A stretch of DNA of 64,000 bases from Hydnum rufescens UP504 (GCA_014904985.1 MU128917.1:102232-166231), one strand, 5' to 3'; counted from the stretch's first letter, positions 46,779 to 59,190 are shown. The notes: a model not told the origin generated them from the sequence alone. Translations and numbers: made by a program.

Positions 46779-47461
46779 CCCATTGAAGCCCAGTCATGTG
46801 TCAAGAGTTCATCCTTCAGCAGAGGGTGAAGCACATCCACAGGCCACAGATGCATCACTGTCGGATGTTCAGAAGGTCATGGTGCTTGAAACTGTTGGAG
46901 GTATGATATGGATTACCTAAGAAATGTTGTACTGCCGAATACAGTAGTTTCTGCTTCCGCCCACCATCTACCGAAGCCATCTACAGTCACACAAGAGCGA
47001 AAGACTGCCAATGTATTCAGGAGGCCTCCAACGAGAAGGCAGTGCTCCTTCAGCAGTAGCTGGATGCACTTTCTGCCAAGCTGTCCAGTCTTGACTTCTC
47101 TGCCAAGCTCACCATGGCATCTTCCAGTGGGCCACTTATGGTCAATTGTTGTCCATATCTGTGGCACTGGCTTCACTGATGCTGAAATCAGCACCTAGCA
47201 CTCTGAAGAAGATCATTTATTCCTTGGCAAACTTTGTTGACCCAGAGGAGCTTGATGTCATCCTTGCTATTGTCGACCATACTGCCAATCATTTTCCCAC
47301 TTTCTGCTTGCACAGTGGAGGTTTCCATGAAATATTCATTCGATAGCTCTGCAATTCTGCCTATCAGGAAGCTTCTTTGTCAGGACAGTAAGATTGTTGA
47401 TGCAGATAAACTCTCATTGAATGATCTCACTATCAGGAAGCCAGTGTTGTTGTAGGCGGTT
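46779..47461. other. Unassigned decayed sequence right of the copia element
   Basis: About 680 bp with broken open frames on the plus strand, such as IIYSLANFVDPEELDVILAI near 47205-47265. It may be the remains of a gene or element, but no family was recognised. Confidence 0.35.
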
Positions 47462-47917
47462 TGTTAAGGGTTGTACTTGAGGTGAAAGATACGATGACGT
47501 AATCGGGTCGAATACAAGGAAATGCCCTTAAGGTGATTGACGAGGGAGTCGTGAAGTGGGGATTACATAAGTCACAAGAGATAAGTACGTACGAGGAAGA
47601 CCGGCTTCTTGAGACTTAATATGCAAAGGTTTTTAAGATGAGAGTCACAAGCAATAACTGAGATTGTGAAAGGGGAATTCAATCGGTTGACAATATATTC
47701 TCGATCTTCTAAGGAGTGAGTGTACATCAAGTAACTACTTATACTATTAGAGATCAAAAGGGTTTATGGATAAAGGGGTGTTGAATAAAGGAAGGATGTA
47801 TATAATAGGAAATGCTGAAAGAGGAAGGCACAATGGCGGCAAGGGGGAAGGTCACATGATGGCATGATTGGCTTGGTTATTCATACGTAAGTGAGGTTAT
47901 GAGTACGACTTGTAACA
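47462..47917 (-). repeat. Probable LTR (456 bp), reverse orientation, with adjacent polypurine tract
   Basis: The ends are inverted (TGTTAAGG ... CTTGTAACA). On the minus strand the sequence just before it reads AAAGGGGGGGTAC, a good polypurine tract. That suggests the 3' LTR of a minus-strand element whose body is missing. No matching target duplication was seen. Confidence 0.5.
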
Positions 47918-48066
47918 GTACCCCCCCTTTGAGCATGAAGCCCTTGAAGCACATAACTCGAGTTTTACAAGGTGGGTGTTTTGGTGGTTTTGGCAGTTGC
48001 CATGGTGGTTACTATAAAGGATGGGTTTGTCATGCTCGCTTCTGATTCCATACCATCATCATCAAC

Positions 48067-48366
48067 ATGGCCAATGAAGCCATTCTTTCTTTGATCAAGA
48101 CAAAGGCAGCAATGGAGATTCTCCAGACTGAGGAGGCAGTTGTGACTGTGAAGGGAAGTGGGAGGTAAGTGATGAAAACTTTTTCTGTTTTCTGTGAGTT
48201 GCATTGATTTGTGGTAAAGTGGCAGGTGCATCTGCAGGGTCAGATGCCCAAGGTTTTGCCTCTCATGCCTGAGATGGGGTTGGCCCTTGCGGCTTGGCAT
48301 CTGTGCGTCAAATGGATCAAGAATGATGTGGGCATTTGACGTGCCCAGGAGGAGGCAGTGGTGCGC
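48067..48366 (+). pseudogene. Gene fragment of unknown family, cut by an LTR
   Basis: The ATG at 48067 opens MANEAILSLIKTKAAMEILQ, then TEEAVVTVKGSG. A probable intron (GTAAGTGATG to GGCAG, about 48169-48227) joins to VHLQGQMPKVLPLMPEM and ALAAWHLCVKWIKNDVGI. It then reaches TGA and continues AQEEAVVR until the gypsy LTR begins at 48367. I do not recognise the family. Confidence 0.4.
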
Positions 48367-49884
48367 TGTGGAAGATAAAAACATCCAGTATCAGAAAATG
48401 CAAATATCCATTGATCCCAGCCATTGGAATGATCATGTGACCTATTATGAAATTAATTACAGCTATGCATGAAAACAGAGTTCGTTCAATTTATCCATCA
48501 GCTTTGATCGGAGAGGTACACCCATATAACTCTTAGAAAGCTACAATTCACACCTTTCGAATGGTACCAAACACAAGTCGAATGGACCAAAACTGCACTC
48601 TCCAGGCCAATTTTACTATCAAAATCCGGGATTTCCAGTAAAAAACAAATTTCTCCCTCAGTTCGCATCCGATCTCCTCGGAACAACTGCACCTAGAAAG
48701 ATATAAAAAATACGCATCCAAAGGTACTGAGCACGCGAAGAACAGATCAAAACTGAACTCTGCAGAACAATATTACTATCAGAATCAACACCCATCAGTA
48801 AAAAATGAATTTCTCTGTCAGTTTACACTGGATCTGCTCGGAACCACCATGCCCAGAAAGCTGTTAAAAATCTGCATCGAATGATACCAAGAACGTCTAT
48901 TACAGATGCAAACTGTTGTTTCTGCATCGAATCCCATCCCATGCACTTGTCCCCATTATCAACCAGCAACAAGAACATCTAAACCACTGGACTACAAACA
49001 AATTAATCTCCAAGAACTCAGAAATATCCTTTTATTTCATCTCCCATTGCCACAAATAACTTCTAGAACTTCACAGATAAGAAAGATAACACCTCCTTGA
49101 CTACCCTTTTGTTCTGTTTATGAATGACTCACCTTCCTTGCAACCACTTTATGAATGACTCACCTATCATGCAACCACCTTAATGAATGACTCACCCTCC
49201 TTGACAACCCTATTGTTCTCACATATGACTCACCTAGGAATGAGTCATATTCTTTAAACACAGCCACCTTCAGAAAGGTATAAAAGCTGGTAGATTTTCC
49301 TGTATCCCATCATCTTCTCACTACTGGAATATACTACTGTCTACAAATCTGCTTGCATCTTAAGAGAGTACTGATCTAAAGCCATCTGGAGCTAAGTCAT
49401 ATACAAGGTTGTTAAGACTAAGTCACTGGAAGCCCTCTACGCGAAATACTGAGCCAAGGATAGTTGCAGGACCTAAGGTTAGAGTTGCTGGACATCCAAG
49501 GAAAGGTGAGTAAAAACAAAGTTAAGTCAGAAGAAGAAAGAAACACATTGACATACTAAATCAAGCTTAAACTAGTCTAGAGTCCTCTTTAGAATCTGCA
49601 TTTTGACCAGGAGGACACAAATAGGTACCTACAAATAGCAGTAAACAGTTCAATACAACACGTATAAGCCTTTCACAAGCATCCCACGATATATCATTGA
49701 CTATAGCTAGTCCATACCACAATCTTATCCTCCACTGAATACCATACCTAACTTGTTAGAGAGTGATCAACCATCAGAGCGAACCAGCCCATTGAATAAA
49801 AACAGAAATACAGTCTCCCATCTACACACTGGCTGAACCAGAGTTTGATTTGACAGTCATCGGAGCTCCCAATCCTTCTTCTAT
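48367..49884 (+). repeat. Gypsy-type 5' LTR (about 1.5 kb), same family as the solo LTR at 41320
   Basis: It begins TGTGGAAGATAAAAACATCC and ends near CTTCTAT, and is collinear with 41320-42962 over most of its length. It is followed by TGGTGGTCCTTACAGGGG, which also follows the LTR at 50250-51003 and is presumably the primer-binding/leader region. Confidence 0.78.
49125..49247 (+). promoter_or_regulatory. Array of five TGACTCA (Gcn4/AP-1-type) sites in the LTR
   Basis: TGACTCA occurs at 49125, 49156, 49188 and 49226, and its complement TGAGTCA at 49241. All lie about 30-150 bp before a TATA-like TATAAAAG (near 49280). This would suit control by a bZIP activator. Confidence 0.55.
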
Positions 49885-49963
49885 AACTGGTGGTCCTTAC
49901 AGGGGTAGTTCTCACTTTGATACACCTTTCACCTCTTCCAAAACATTTCAATCTAACAATATA

Positions 49964-50137
49964 ATGACATCAAACAATTCAGAAACAATGGCCAAAGTGA
50001 ATCCTCGAGCAATGCCATGGCCCACAGGTAGAGATGCTCCGCATTTTAAGGGAAAACGCCTTGATAACTTCCTCCTTGACTATGAAGCCTGCTGCGATGA
50101 AGCTCTCTATGACGATCATAGGAAATGCAAGAACATT
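49964..50137 (+). pseudogene. Gypsy gag fragment, truncated after about 58 codons
   Basis: The ATG at 49964 leads to MAKVNPRAMPWPTGRDAPHF and KGKRLDNFLLDYEACCDEAL, clearly related to the gag at 51147. Similarity stops near KCKNI (about 50137). Unrelated codons follow, then a stop at 50227. Confidence 0.72.
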
Positions 50138-50249
50138 ATTGATTCTGTAGCAACAAGGAAGCTGAATTACCGATGTAGAAGGAATAACTGGCTAGTATCT
50201 GAAAACACGAGTTTGGAAGTGCTCTGACCTTAAACCTCGATCAATGATC

Positions 50250-51003
50250 TGTTGGAGTGTTTAGGACAACTTTATCATGCTACAGCCCAAAGATATCAAG
50301 GAAACTCAGTTGAAATAACTCCATTCAACAAACAAAATAAAAAGTTTTCTACATGTCAAAAAATATGCTTATGTAACCAAGATTTGTAATCAAAAACCCG
50401 GACTCAAAAGTATGACAAAGCTATTTGTATGACTAAGCAAAAGATATGACTCAGCCTGATTTAGTCATCCAAACATCCCACAACTGCGCCATTCCAAACA
50501 TCACACAGACTTTGGCGCAGAAAAGTACACAGACATCCAAAAATACATATAAGGAATCGAATTTTGTAGTTTTTAGGTAGCTTTTAGATAAGACTCCCCT
50601 CGAAATAAAGTAGTTACAGACGAGAAATTCAAGTGGCCAAGTAACTGAAAGGCGTACTCAGAGCAACAACGAGAAGTTGTAGATAGTTGTAGGACCCTCA
50701 GTGTAGGTGTGCTAGACGTCTAAGCCCTGAATCATACGATAATAGGTTCTAGCCCATAAAAGTTTAAAATCAGAAATAGCTTCTAAGTTTCAATTCGACA
50801 ATCGTGATACAAGTAGTCCAGCTAGAGTCAGAAACATTACGTCATATCAGAGTCATCCATATCATTTCTATACCTAGTAAGCCAATCAACCCATTGAGAC
50901 TAACCTGAGCCCCTCCCATACCTTTTCATTCCCAATCCCTATAACCTTAGCCAACATCTGGTGGTGTTAGTAATTTCTGCAGAGCGATAAAGCATCTTCT
51001 ACA
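50250..51003 (+). repeat. LTR (754 bp) of a second gypsy-type element
   Basis: It begins TGTTGGAGTG and ends CATCTTCTACA, directly followed by ATTGGTGGTCCTTACAGGGG, the same leader as the first gypsy unit. No second LTR copy was seen in the window. Confidence 0.68.
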
Positions 51004-51146
51004 ATTGGTGGTCCTTACAGGGGAATCAATTCAAAAACTCAGTCAACCTTTTGTCAACTAGAACCTCTAGAATCTTCCAGAACCTATCCTCCATTTCCTT
51101 CCTTCCAAACACACTCCAAGTACACTCTTAGACTCACACACCTACT

Positions 51147-52003
51147 ATGGCTACCCCAACTGCTAGACCAATGCCTAGGCCATCTGCCAAGGATGCTCCT
51201 TACTTCAAGGGCAAACGACTTGAAAGCTTTCTCACTGACTATGAAGCCTGCTGTGATGAAGCCCTGTATGATGATATCAAGAAATGTGAAAATTTAGCAA
51301 GGTATTGCAATGATGATGCCAGAGAACTAATTAAAAATCTTCCTGAAGTAAAAGGAGGATCCTTCAAAGCCCTATCAGAGAGACTTCGCGACTTCTATGG
51401 TTTGAGTGACAGGAGACAAAAGTATACTCGAGAAAGGTTGGCCAAGTTCTGCTACCATTCAAGATCCATCAAGAGTGAGGCAGACCTGGATGAATATTAT
51501 CGAGAATTTGTTACACAAGTACAACACCTTGCTAAGAAAGGTACAATTGCTGACAGAGATCGAGATGACCTGTTCTGGCAAGGAATCCCTCGACGACTGC
51601 AAAAGGTGGCATATCCAAACTTACGAGAGACTAAAGGGTTTGATCCTACAAAACCACTGGAATATTCTGCTGCTTACAAGTGTATCAAGCTGTGTGTTAC
51701 TGAGGATCTTTACTATAATACAGGACACCTCCCTAAATCCAGCAGCAAGTTGTTGATAGCTCACAAGAAGTCTAAAGCGAAAAAGTCTTATTACAAGCAC
51801 AAATCAGATTCAGATTCCTCAAGCTCAAGTTCTTCAGACTCCTCAGATGATGAATCCCCAGCAAAGGAGCCAGAAAGTGACAGTGATAGTGAAGTCCCAG
51901 TACGGGCAACTACTTCTCCCAAAAAGGCAGTTGTACATCATAAAGCACCAGTAATTCCTACCATTCGAAATGTTGCTGATCAAGTAGGAGAGTTGGCAGG
52001 TTC
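51147..52003 (+). CDS. Gypsy gag, open up to the assembly gap
   Basis: The ATG at 51147 opens MATPTARPMPRPSAKDAPYF, then KGKRLESFLTDYEACCDEAL and a capsid-like region (LIKNLPEVKGGSFKALSERL, RDFYGLSDRRQKYTRERLAK). A Ser/Asp-rich acidic linker and a basic segment follow. The frame is open for 285 codons to GELAG, where the run of N begins. It has no stops, unlike the copia relic, so it is younger or was less exposed to mutation. Confidence 0.75.
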
Positions 52004-52028
52004 NNNNNNNNNNNNNNNNNNNNNNNNN
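52004..52028. other. Assembly gap (25 N)
   Basis: The run of N separates the gag open frame from a sequence that also occurs, inverted, at 60.2-60.3 kb. The fixed small size suggests an arbitrary scaffold gap rather than a measured one. Confidence 0.95.
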
Positions 52029-52340
52029 GATTATATAATTTCCTATTAGGCTATTAGTAAATTATATTTCCCTATTGGGATCAACAGCCCCACTGACCCT
52101 TCAGGGTGTCCCCGGGCTTCCAGGACCTATCCCGAATACCCCCAACCAAATATAGGTCCATATGCTCTGTTCAACAGTGGTTATTGGATTTCTGCTCGAA
52201 AGCATGGCCAGAATGTCAATTGACATCCAAGGATTGTCAATTGACATCAAAGAAGTAAGCTCTAGGCTGACTAGATGAGGGATTTATTGCCCGCCTATTA
52301 AGGTCGCCCAAGGGCTGGACAAGATGTCAAGTGCCTAATA
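52029..52340 (+). repeat. Left copy of an inverted repeat pair with TGTCAATTGACA palindromes
   Basis: The segment 52184-52316 matches the reverse complement of about 60180-60310, including GGCTGACTAGATGAGGGATT and CGCCTATTAAGGTC. It has two perfect 12-bp palindromes TGTCAATTGACA (52214-52225, 52235-52246). It may be one terminal repeat of the KDZ-bearing element. Confidence 0.55.
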
Positions 52341-52579
52341 TCAACTGGTGTAACCTTAGCTGGTTCTGTTGAAAAACAAGAGCACATTAAATGTTGGAAT
52401 GAAAGACTGTCCAAGCCAAGCTATGGCCCAAGGATCCAAATATCTATGAGAAGGCTCTGGTGAAGATGGATGATACACCAAACGACCACAAGGAATAGCT
52501 GGAAAGGAGAACAAACAAGCCATAGTGGATGACATGAAAAACAAATTAGAGAGAAATTCAACCCATCACGAACAACAGG

Positions 52580-55500
52580 GAGCAATTCGATTGTGACAAA
52601 AATTGGTTGTCACCCTTAGAAACACACCATATGTTGATAGCAGCAGGGCCCATTAATACTGCACCAGTGACCAAAAAACAGCAACCAGTAATATCACAAA
52701 TCCAATGGGAGAAAAAAACCAATGCAACACCTCTTTAAATCGATGTATAGTTAAATACCCCCACGTGGCCAGACACCTGCTAAAACTCCAGTTAATCAAC
52801 CAAAACCCTCAGAACCAAAACAAGCAGCCCCAGAAAATCCTCTGCAGCTAACTTATCCTCCAGGAATATTGCCCTCCTCAGTAATAAAAGAACCAATAAC
52901 AGAAAAACCTGCTCCTAAAAAGGCTGGACCACTCCCAGAGGAAACAATAGACATAGAAATGGCACTACTTGAGAAATGAATCCCAAAGAATCCTCCAACG
53001 TATCATTTTACCACAGAGTTTCAAGAAGCATGTGAAGATAAAGAAATAGCTAAGAAAGTACTCAATCAAAAAGTCAAAATAACACTCGGAGACTTCCTTG
53101 GGTCAGCACATGGAGCAGCCAAAATATTTGCAGCTGGACTTAAACTGAAATGTGACTATAATCCTAAACATCAAGAGCCCCTTACAGTTAATCATGCCAC
53201 CTTTAAACCGCATTTTCCAACAACTGAGGCCTCTGATTATGACTCTGATGATGAAGCAGAGCAAGATGAATACTATGACCATATATGAACCCTGATGGAC
53301 AGAGATTTGGATGAAGACCTATCCCAACAAACAGATCTACAGACACAAGAAAACTATCAAGCCACAAGTAAATTTGATTGGATCCCTTGCGCCAAATCCT
53401 TTGTTTGCTATGGACACAGGAAAAATTGCAGCTAAAGCCACAGGTCAGAATGGAACCAAAGATGTTGTGCTTATGATCGACACAGGATCCAAATTAAACC
53501 TTATCTCCCAGGAAGTTCAGAAAAGATTAAACATCCCAATAGACTACGATGGACAAAACTGGTCATTACAAGGAATCAGGAATCAATAGTGGACCAGAAC
53601 CCCTTATAGGATGCTGTTGAAACGTTCCAATTGAAATAGGAGGATAAGATTCGATCATCACTTCTTTGTTAAAAAGGGAAGCTTCGAAGGCCATGACATA
53701 CTACTTGGACAACCATGGTTAGTAGGAGTTGGTGCCCAAATCAAATATGAAGGAGCCACAGATGGAAATCATGGAATGGACATTCAGGTTTATGAAAAGG
53801 GAAACCCAACAGGATCATCTATTTCTCTCCATGCTCTTATGAATGAGGAACAAGAGCAAAATAAACTTGTTCTTCAAGCATCAGCAATACCTCCAGGAGA
53901 ACAGCCACCTGAAGGAAGCAATCCAGGTCCACCACAGCCACAATATCGATATAAATCAAATGGAGCATCATTAGTTCGAACAGTACCTGAAACTCCCTCA
54001 CAAAACTACAAATATTATCACACAGAAGCAACTCCATCTGACCAATCACTAAAAGGGAATTCACCATTTATACCAATATTTGGAAGGGAATTGTCAGAGG
54101 CCTTATGACTCCCAGAAATGCGTACAAAAGACTTTGATCCAAGCACAAACAAGTACCTAATAGATGCTATTATCAACAAGGAGAGCATGTCTGCACAATA
54201 TCTCAATCAAACTTGGAAATCATCTTCAGCAACATCTGGAAATCAGCTGAAGACAATCTTGTATGCATTTATAACGAATTAAGACCAGATTTTGCACAAA
54301 AATCTCCAGAAAAAGCGGAGGACTTTAGCTATCGAATTGGCCAGGTCATCAGAAATGCCAATAAGACGAAATATAAAACTGTGGATAAGAAGAAAAACCC
54401 TATTCCCTTGGGAGTTATTCGAAACCCAGTCACTCGTCTTCCTTATAAAGATCTTCCTCCCATCACACCCCTCCAACTTCCAATGCATCCACCTAGCTTT
54501 AAAGACTTTCAATATACCAAGAAGCTTACCCAGAATGCATCAAGAAATAATTGACAACATTCCCAATGACTTTCTTTCAGAAGAAGAACTTGATTTGCTT
54601 CTCTATGTGGTCGCTCAAAGAGAAAAGGGTCTTGCATTTGATGAATCAGAACGAGGGATCTTCAAAACAGAATACTTTCCAGACTACATTATGGAAACAG
54701 TTCCACATGTTCCTTGGGAATTACCACCAATTCGACCTCCAAAAGCAATTGTGGCTACATTTATCAAGATGATTAAGGATCAATTGGCAGCTGGGAAATA
54801 CAAAACATCATGGTCTTCCTATCATTCACAAATGTTTGCAGTGGCTAAGCCTAAAGGAGGCATTCACATTGTTCATGATCTACAACCCCTAAATGCAGTT
54901 TCAGTAAAAGACTCAGGATTGCCACCAAATATCAATGACTTTGCAGACAGCTTTGTGGGACATTCAGTCTATATTGTCGTGGATCTCTATGCAGGATATG
55001 ATGGACGACGACTGGCAGAAGAATCCCAGGAACTCACAACAAGCGATTCACCATTGGGCCCTGTGAAGCTCACAACACTGCCTCAAGGATACACAAACTC
55101 TATGCAAGAATTCATGAAAACAGTCACACACATGATCAGACCAATGATCCCAGACAGAGCTGAAGCCTTTGTGGATGATGTAGCAGGAAAGGGACCAAAA
55201 ACGCGGTACAATGATGAACCTATACCTGAAAATCCAAAAATTCGATGATACATATGGGAATTTGCTCAAGTTGTTGATGAATTATTCGCTACATTCATTG
55301 AAGCTGGATGTACAGCCTCAGGATCTAAACTAGTGCTTGCAACACCACTCGTACACATTGTAGGGAATGTTTGTTCAATGGAAGGAAGAAGACCCCATCA
55401 TGGAATCATCACAAAAATAAAGAACTGGCCGCATCCAATCAATGTAACGCAAGTTCACGGATTCCTAGGAACAGTTGGAGTCGCTCGAAATTGGATTTGG

Positions 55501-55625
55501 CAATTTGCTAAAATAGCAAAACCTCTCACATTGCTCACCAAGAAGACTCCTAATGACTTTGAATGGAATGACCAAGCAGAAGAAGCCATGAACCAACTAA
55601 AAGACAGGCTGGTCAGACAGTCTTA
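52580..55625 (+). pseudogene. Gypsy pol remains: protease, RT and start of RNase H, broken
   Basis: A linker region carries scattered stops. The protease reads VVLMIDTGSKLNLIS (53464-53508), and HDILLGQPWLVGVGAQIKYE follows. RT has KYKTSWSSYHSQMFAVAKPK, GGIHIVHDLQPLN, VVDLYAGYDGR and TLPQGYTNSMQEF. The active site reads FVDDVAGKGP (about 55170-55200), so both Asp are kept. RNase H starts (NDFEWNDQAEEAMNQLKD) and is cut at 55625; integrase is missing. Frame changes occur near 53590, 54110 and 54550. Confidence 0.78.
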
Positions 55626-55856
55626 GGGCCTTAAATGGTATGTCATTTTGATATCTGTATAGTGCCTGATAGGCTTGTATTATGTTTGATATCAAAAAGT
55701 GATCAAAAGAGTATTTGATAGCAAAAGAGTCGGGTTTGAGCTCAATTTGAGATCAATTTGAGATCAACTTTGGAACTTGTAGAATTCTACAATGCTGTAC
55801 TGTGGTGCAGATGAGACATTTTATTATGCAAAGCATTTACATGGTTAAAGGAAATA
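55626..55856. other. Noncoding junction between gypsy remains and the KDZ gene
   Basis: AT-rich, with repeated GATCAA-type words (GATCAATTTGAGATCAATTTGAG). It is probably the 3' flank or terminal region of the KDZ element. Confidence 0.35.
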
Positions 55857-58800
55857 TCATTCTGAATCCAAATCTAGTTCTACAATTGCTTGGTCCACTG
55901 CAGCTATCAAACCAGCTTCCTCCAGCTCAAAGAACTCCTCCAGCTCACCACCCTCCAAGTCATCATCTGAACTTGCATCAAAATCATCAAGATTCCTTCT
56001 ACTTTGAGAATTATGGTCCGGGCATGGTGGAGTCATAGTGGCAACTAAAGATTCTTGTTCCAATTGCACTCGGATGTTAGACCGAATGCCATAATGTTGA
56101 TGTAGCGCCAAAGGCATTCGAACTGAGTCCCAACTTGGAGCACCAGGAGCAATGGGCACTTGGACTATGTCCTTTTTCCAAGCTGTCATCCAGTCATACA
56201 GTTGGTGTGCCCACAGAAGCCCAAAATATGAGACATCTTCATCCTTGGATCCCATGAAGAGGTCCATTGCAGCTGAATACTCTTCATGGAACCACATCTG
56301 AAGGTTGGCATGCTCACCCTTGCACCTCTCAAGCTCCTGCTGGCAGCTGGCCACCTCCTGTGAGATCCGGATACCTTCTTTGACTGAGGGATCTGCCAAC
56401 CAAGGGGGCACAACTCCATCCGGGAAATCCGCAATATCGCCTCGAGAATCTTCCCATATATCTTGATCCACATCCAGCTTGTACAGGCCATCCATTGTGA
56501 GCATTGGCGGAATGTATGCATCTCTCTGAATACCTCCCTTCCCCTAAGCACAACCAGTTCCTTTAGCCTTGCATTGTATTTCTTTACAGTAGCATCAATC
56601 CCACCAGATCGGTTTTTCACAGCTTTCTCGACATGGGCCTTTGTCTTCTGGTCCAAGATGCAACTCGAGTTTGCACGGTCCAATGTGGCAAGCTCAAACT
56701 TCCTAGCCCTCAGCTTCTTCAGAAGTTGCTCATGAAGTGCACAGAGGTTGAGCTGAATATTGACCCATTTATCCTTCTTGAGCCTATTTAACTCAGATGC
56801 AGATGCACAGTCGGTTAGCCGCAGCTCATCGGTCTTCTTGTTGATTGTGGTCTCCAATTGCCAGATGGCCTCCTTCAGCAGCCTGACTTTTTCCTGCCAC
56901 TCCGCCTGCACTTCATTGCTTGCAGTCATGTCATCTTGGACCAAATCATTCCCCTCAGCAATCAAATCCTTGAAATTCCCTTGCTGAGCCTCAAGGGTTG
57001 CTGTCAGAGATATGATCCGTTCCACAGCTCGGGCACCTTTTGTCTGAGACTGGCATGAAACAGGTTGGCTGTGATATTCTCATTGGGCTTTGAACTGCTC
57101 CATTAAGTAACTGGGAGAGCGGTCACCAAGCTTCATCTCTGCCTCTTCTAGGTGGTGCTGCAACTGATCAATTCGACCTTGGAGCCACTTTCCCATTCCC
57201 ATGCACTTCCCTTCATCAATGTGCTCCACCTGGAGGTCAAGAATGAAAAGACGCTGGTGATAGCCTGTCACCCGCAACCCAGGGATAAGCCTGTGAAGCT
57301 CACTCCAAAACCACTCACACCCTTCACCATCTGAGAGTCCCCAGAGCTCTGATTTGTGAGGATGATACCAGAGCTGGCATGCCCATTGATGACCATATGC
57401 ATGGAAAATCAAAACCCCCCACTCCAAGCAAGGCAGCCATTCCGGCATGAATCTCCACTTTTTCAGAGTCTGGTCCATCTGACAGCCAATGTCATACAGC
57501 ACCCCAATTCTCCAGTGACTCAGTACGTGTTTCAGGATGGTGTCCAACAGCACAAAGACATAGAACTGCTTCTCTCCTGCAGTCCACATGCTTGCAACAG
57601 CAAGTGGTATGTCATGACAGCACAGTAGAGCTATTACCCCAGTATCTTCAAAATACTGGGTTGATGCCTTCACGTGATCTTCATCTGCAGCAATAAATGA
57701 CTGCCGACATGCATCATAGGTCAAGTTCGGTGCATGGAGGCCTGGTTCCACTGTATCATCCTCCAGGCAATCTGCATAATAATTGGTGCCCTCGTTGGCT
57801 GTGCATTTCGGTCCCATGCGTGCTGGCCTTGCAGGATGAGTCTCCAGGATTTTCCTTTCCCAGGACTCCAAATAGTCCCTCAACAACACGATTGTCTTGG
57901 GTGAAGTGACTGGGGGATCGCATGCCCCTGTCTCTCCCTCATGACCATGTTGTCGGTCTTTGTTGCGGATCCGCTTAAGTTGGAAATTTGCATCAATGCA
58001 AACTATGAGCTGGACTCTATAAGTTTCATTGCAGTTAGAATGACTATTATCCCAGCTTGTCACAGATATTAGCCTACTCACAGCATACTATGTGTGTCTG
58101 TATGATTTCCTCCAAAACAAAGTGGGCATCACAACCTCAAGTATTCACTGGGGCAGGTATGGTCGGCAGGAATGAAATTTGGGCAGACATCAGGAGGCAG
58201 ATCGGTAGACACACAAGTGAGAATGGTGGCAGGAGCATTAACTGAAGCATTTGTAGGAGTTGAGTTTGCAAAGAGCTTTGGATCACTCTGAACATTGAGA
58301 TATCCCCACTCATGTACCAGCGTTCTCTCATCCAACTCTGAGATCAACCCTCTCTTATCATCCTGCACAATTCGAGTAATCTCTGCCCTGACCAACCGAA
58401 CAAGCACCTGATAGTGCGCAAGTGCATTCGCAAAGCATCACCGAAATGAATCTCCTGTTGCAAACTCATACCCACAAGCTTTGAGGTACTCGACCAGAGT
58501 CGTGGCCCATGCTCTTTCATTGGGTGCCATATGAAGAAATAGGGAGGCCACAAATTCGAGCATGTCAAGACTGACTGCCAATGTGGGGAAAAGAGGTGCA
58601 CATGGGAAGAAACCACACTCGACAAGCTGGATGGCAGCCAGATGGCATACACAGACTGTCAGCACAACCTCTTCCAGTTGCTCCATGGAAATGCAGAGAA
58701 CCCGAAGGGGTTGAGGTGCCCCACATCTACATACTGCAGGACTATGGGGCTCTTCTGCCAAGAGGTCTGAGAAGCACCCCCAAGCGACCTTCATGTAGGG

Positions 58801-59190
58801 ACGGATAAGGCTGGGTAACACCTCTCTGTTCCATCTATCTGCTTGAGCAAGTTTATGAAGTGCATGCCGAGATCGTTTGTGCTTCATTACTTGTATTTTA
58901 CTCTGGCTCATTTCAGCTGCATATTGCACATCCACATGATCCCAGCTGAAGTACTCAGAACGTGTAAGGGGAGGATCAGGAGAGAATCAAGGCAAGACCA
59001 ATGCTTCAAGGGAGGGCAAAGGCGAATTGGCAATGTCTCGGGCAGACGCAGGTACAGAAGGGGCCATCATGTGCCTAGGCCTTTTGGATGGAGGGGGCTC
59101 ATGCTCACTACCTCGACTTGAAGGTAGTTTTTGTTTTTCCTGCATTTGTTTCTCCCTCCTCTTCTTGGCAGCCACAGCTGCAGCCAACAT
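55857..59190 (-). pseudogene. KDZ (Kyakuja-Dileera-Zisupton) family transposase, interrupted
   Basis: The ATG at 59190 opens MLAAAVAAKKRREKQMQEKQ, a basic NLS-like start, then PPPSKRPRHMM. After a TGA come DHVDVQYAAEM and ERAWATTLVEYLKACGYEF. The core (57080-58081) has IVCIDANFQLKRIRNKDRQ, SFIAADEDHVKASTQYFEDT, WRIGVLYDIGCQ, VLIFHAYGHQWACQLWYHP and LWGLSDGEGCEWFWSELHRL, all typical of the family. The C-terminal part has coiled coil and VPPWLADPSVKEGIRISQEV. Stops at about 58983, 58440, 58130 and 57080 are TGA, mostly in an Arg context. A one-base shift occurs near 56540 in a purine run. Few lesions, so inactivation is recent. Confidence 0.85.

Noticed and set aside
51147..52049. Open frame running through the N gap
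   Set aside because: The continuation past 52003 depends on an arbitrary gap length, so the gag was ended at the gap.
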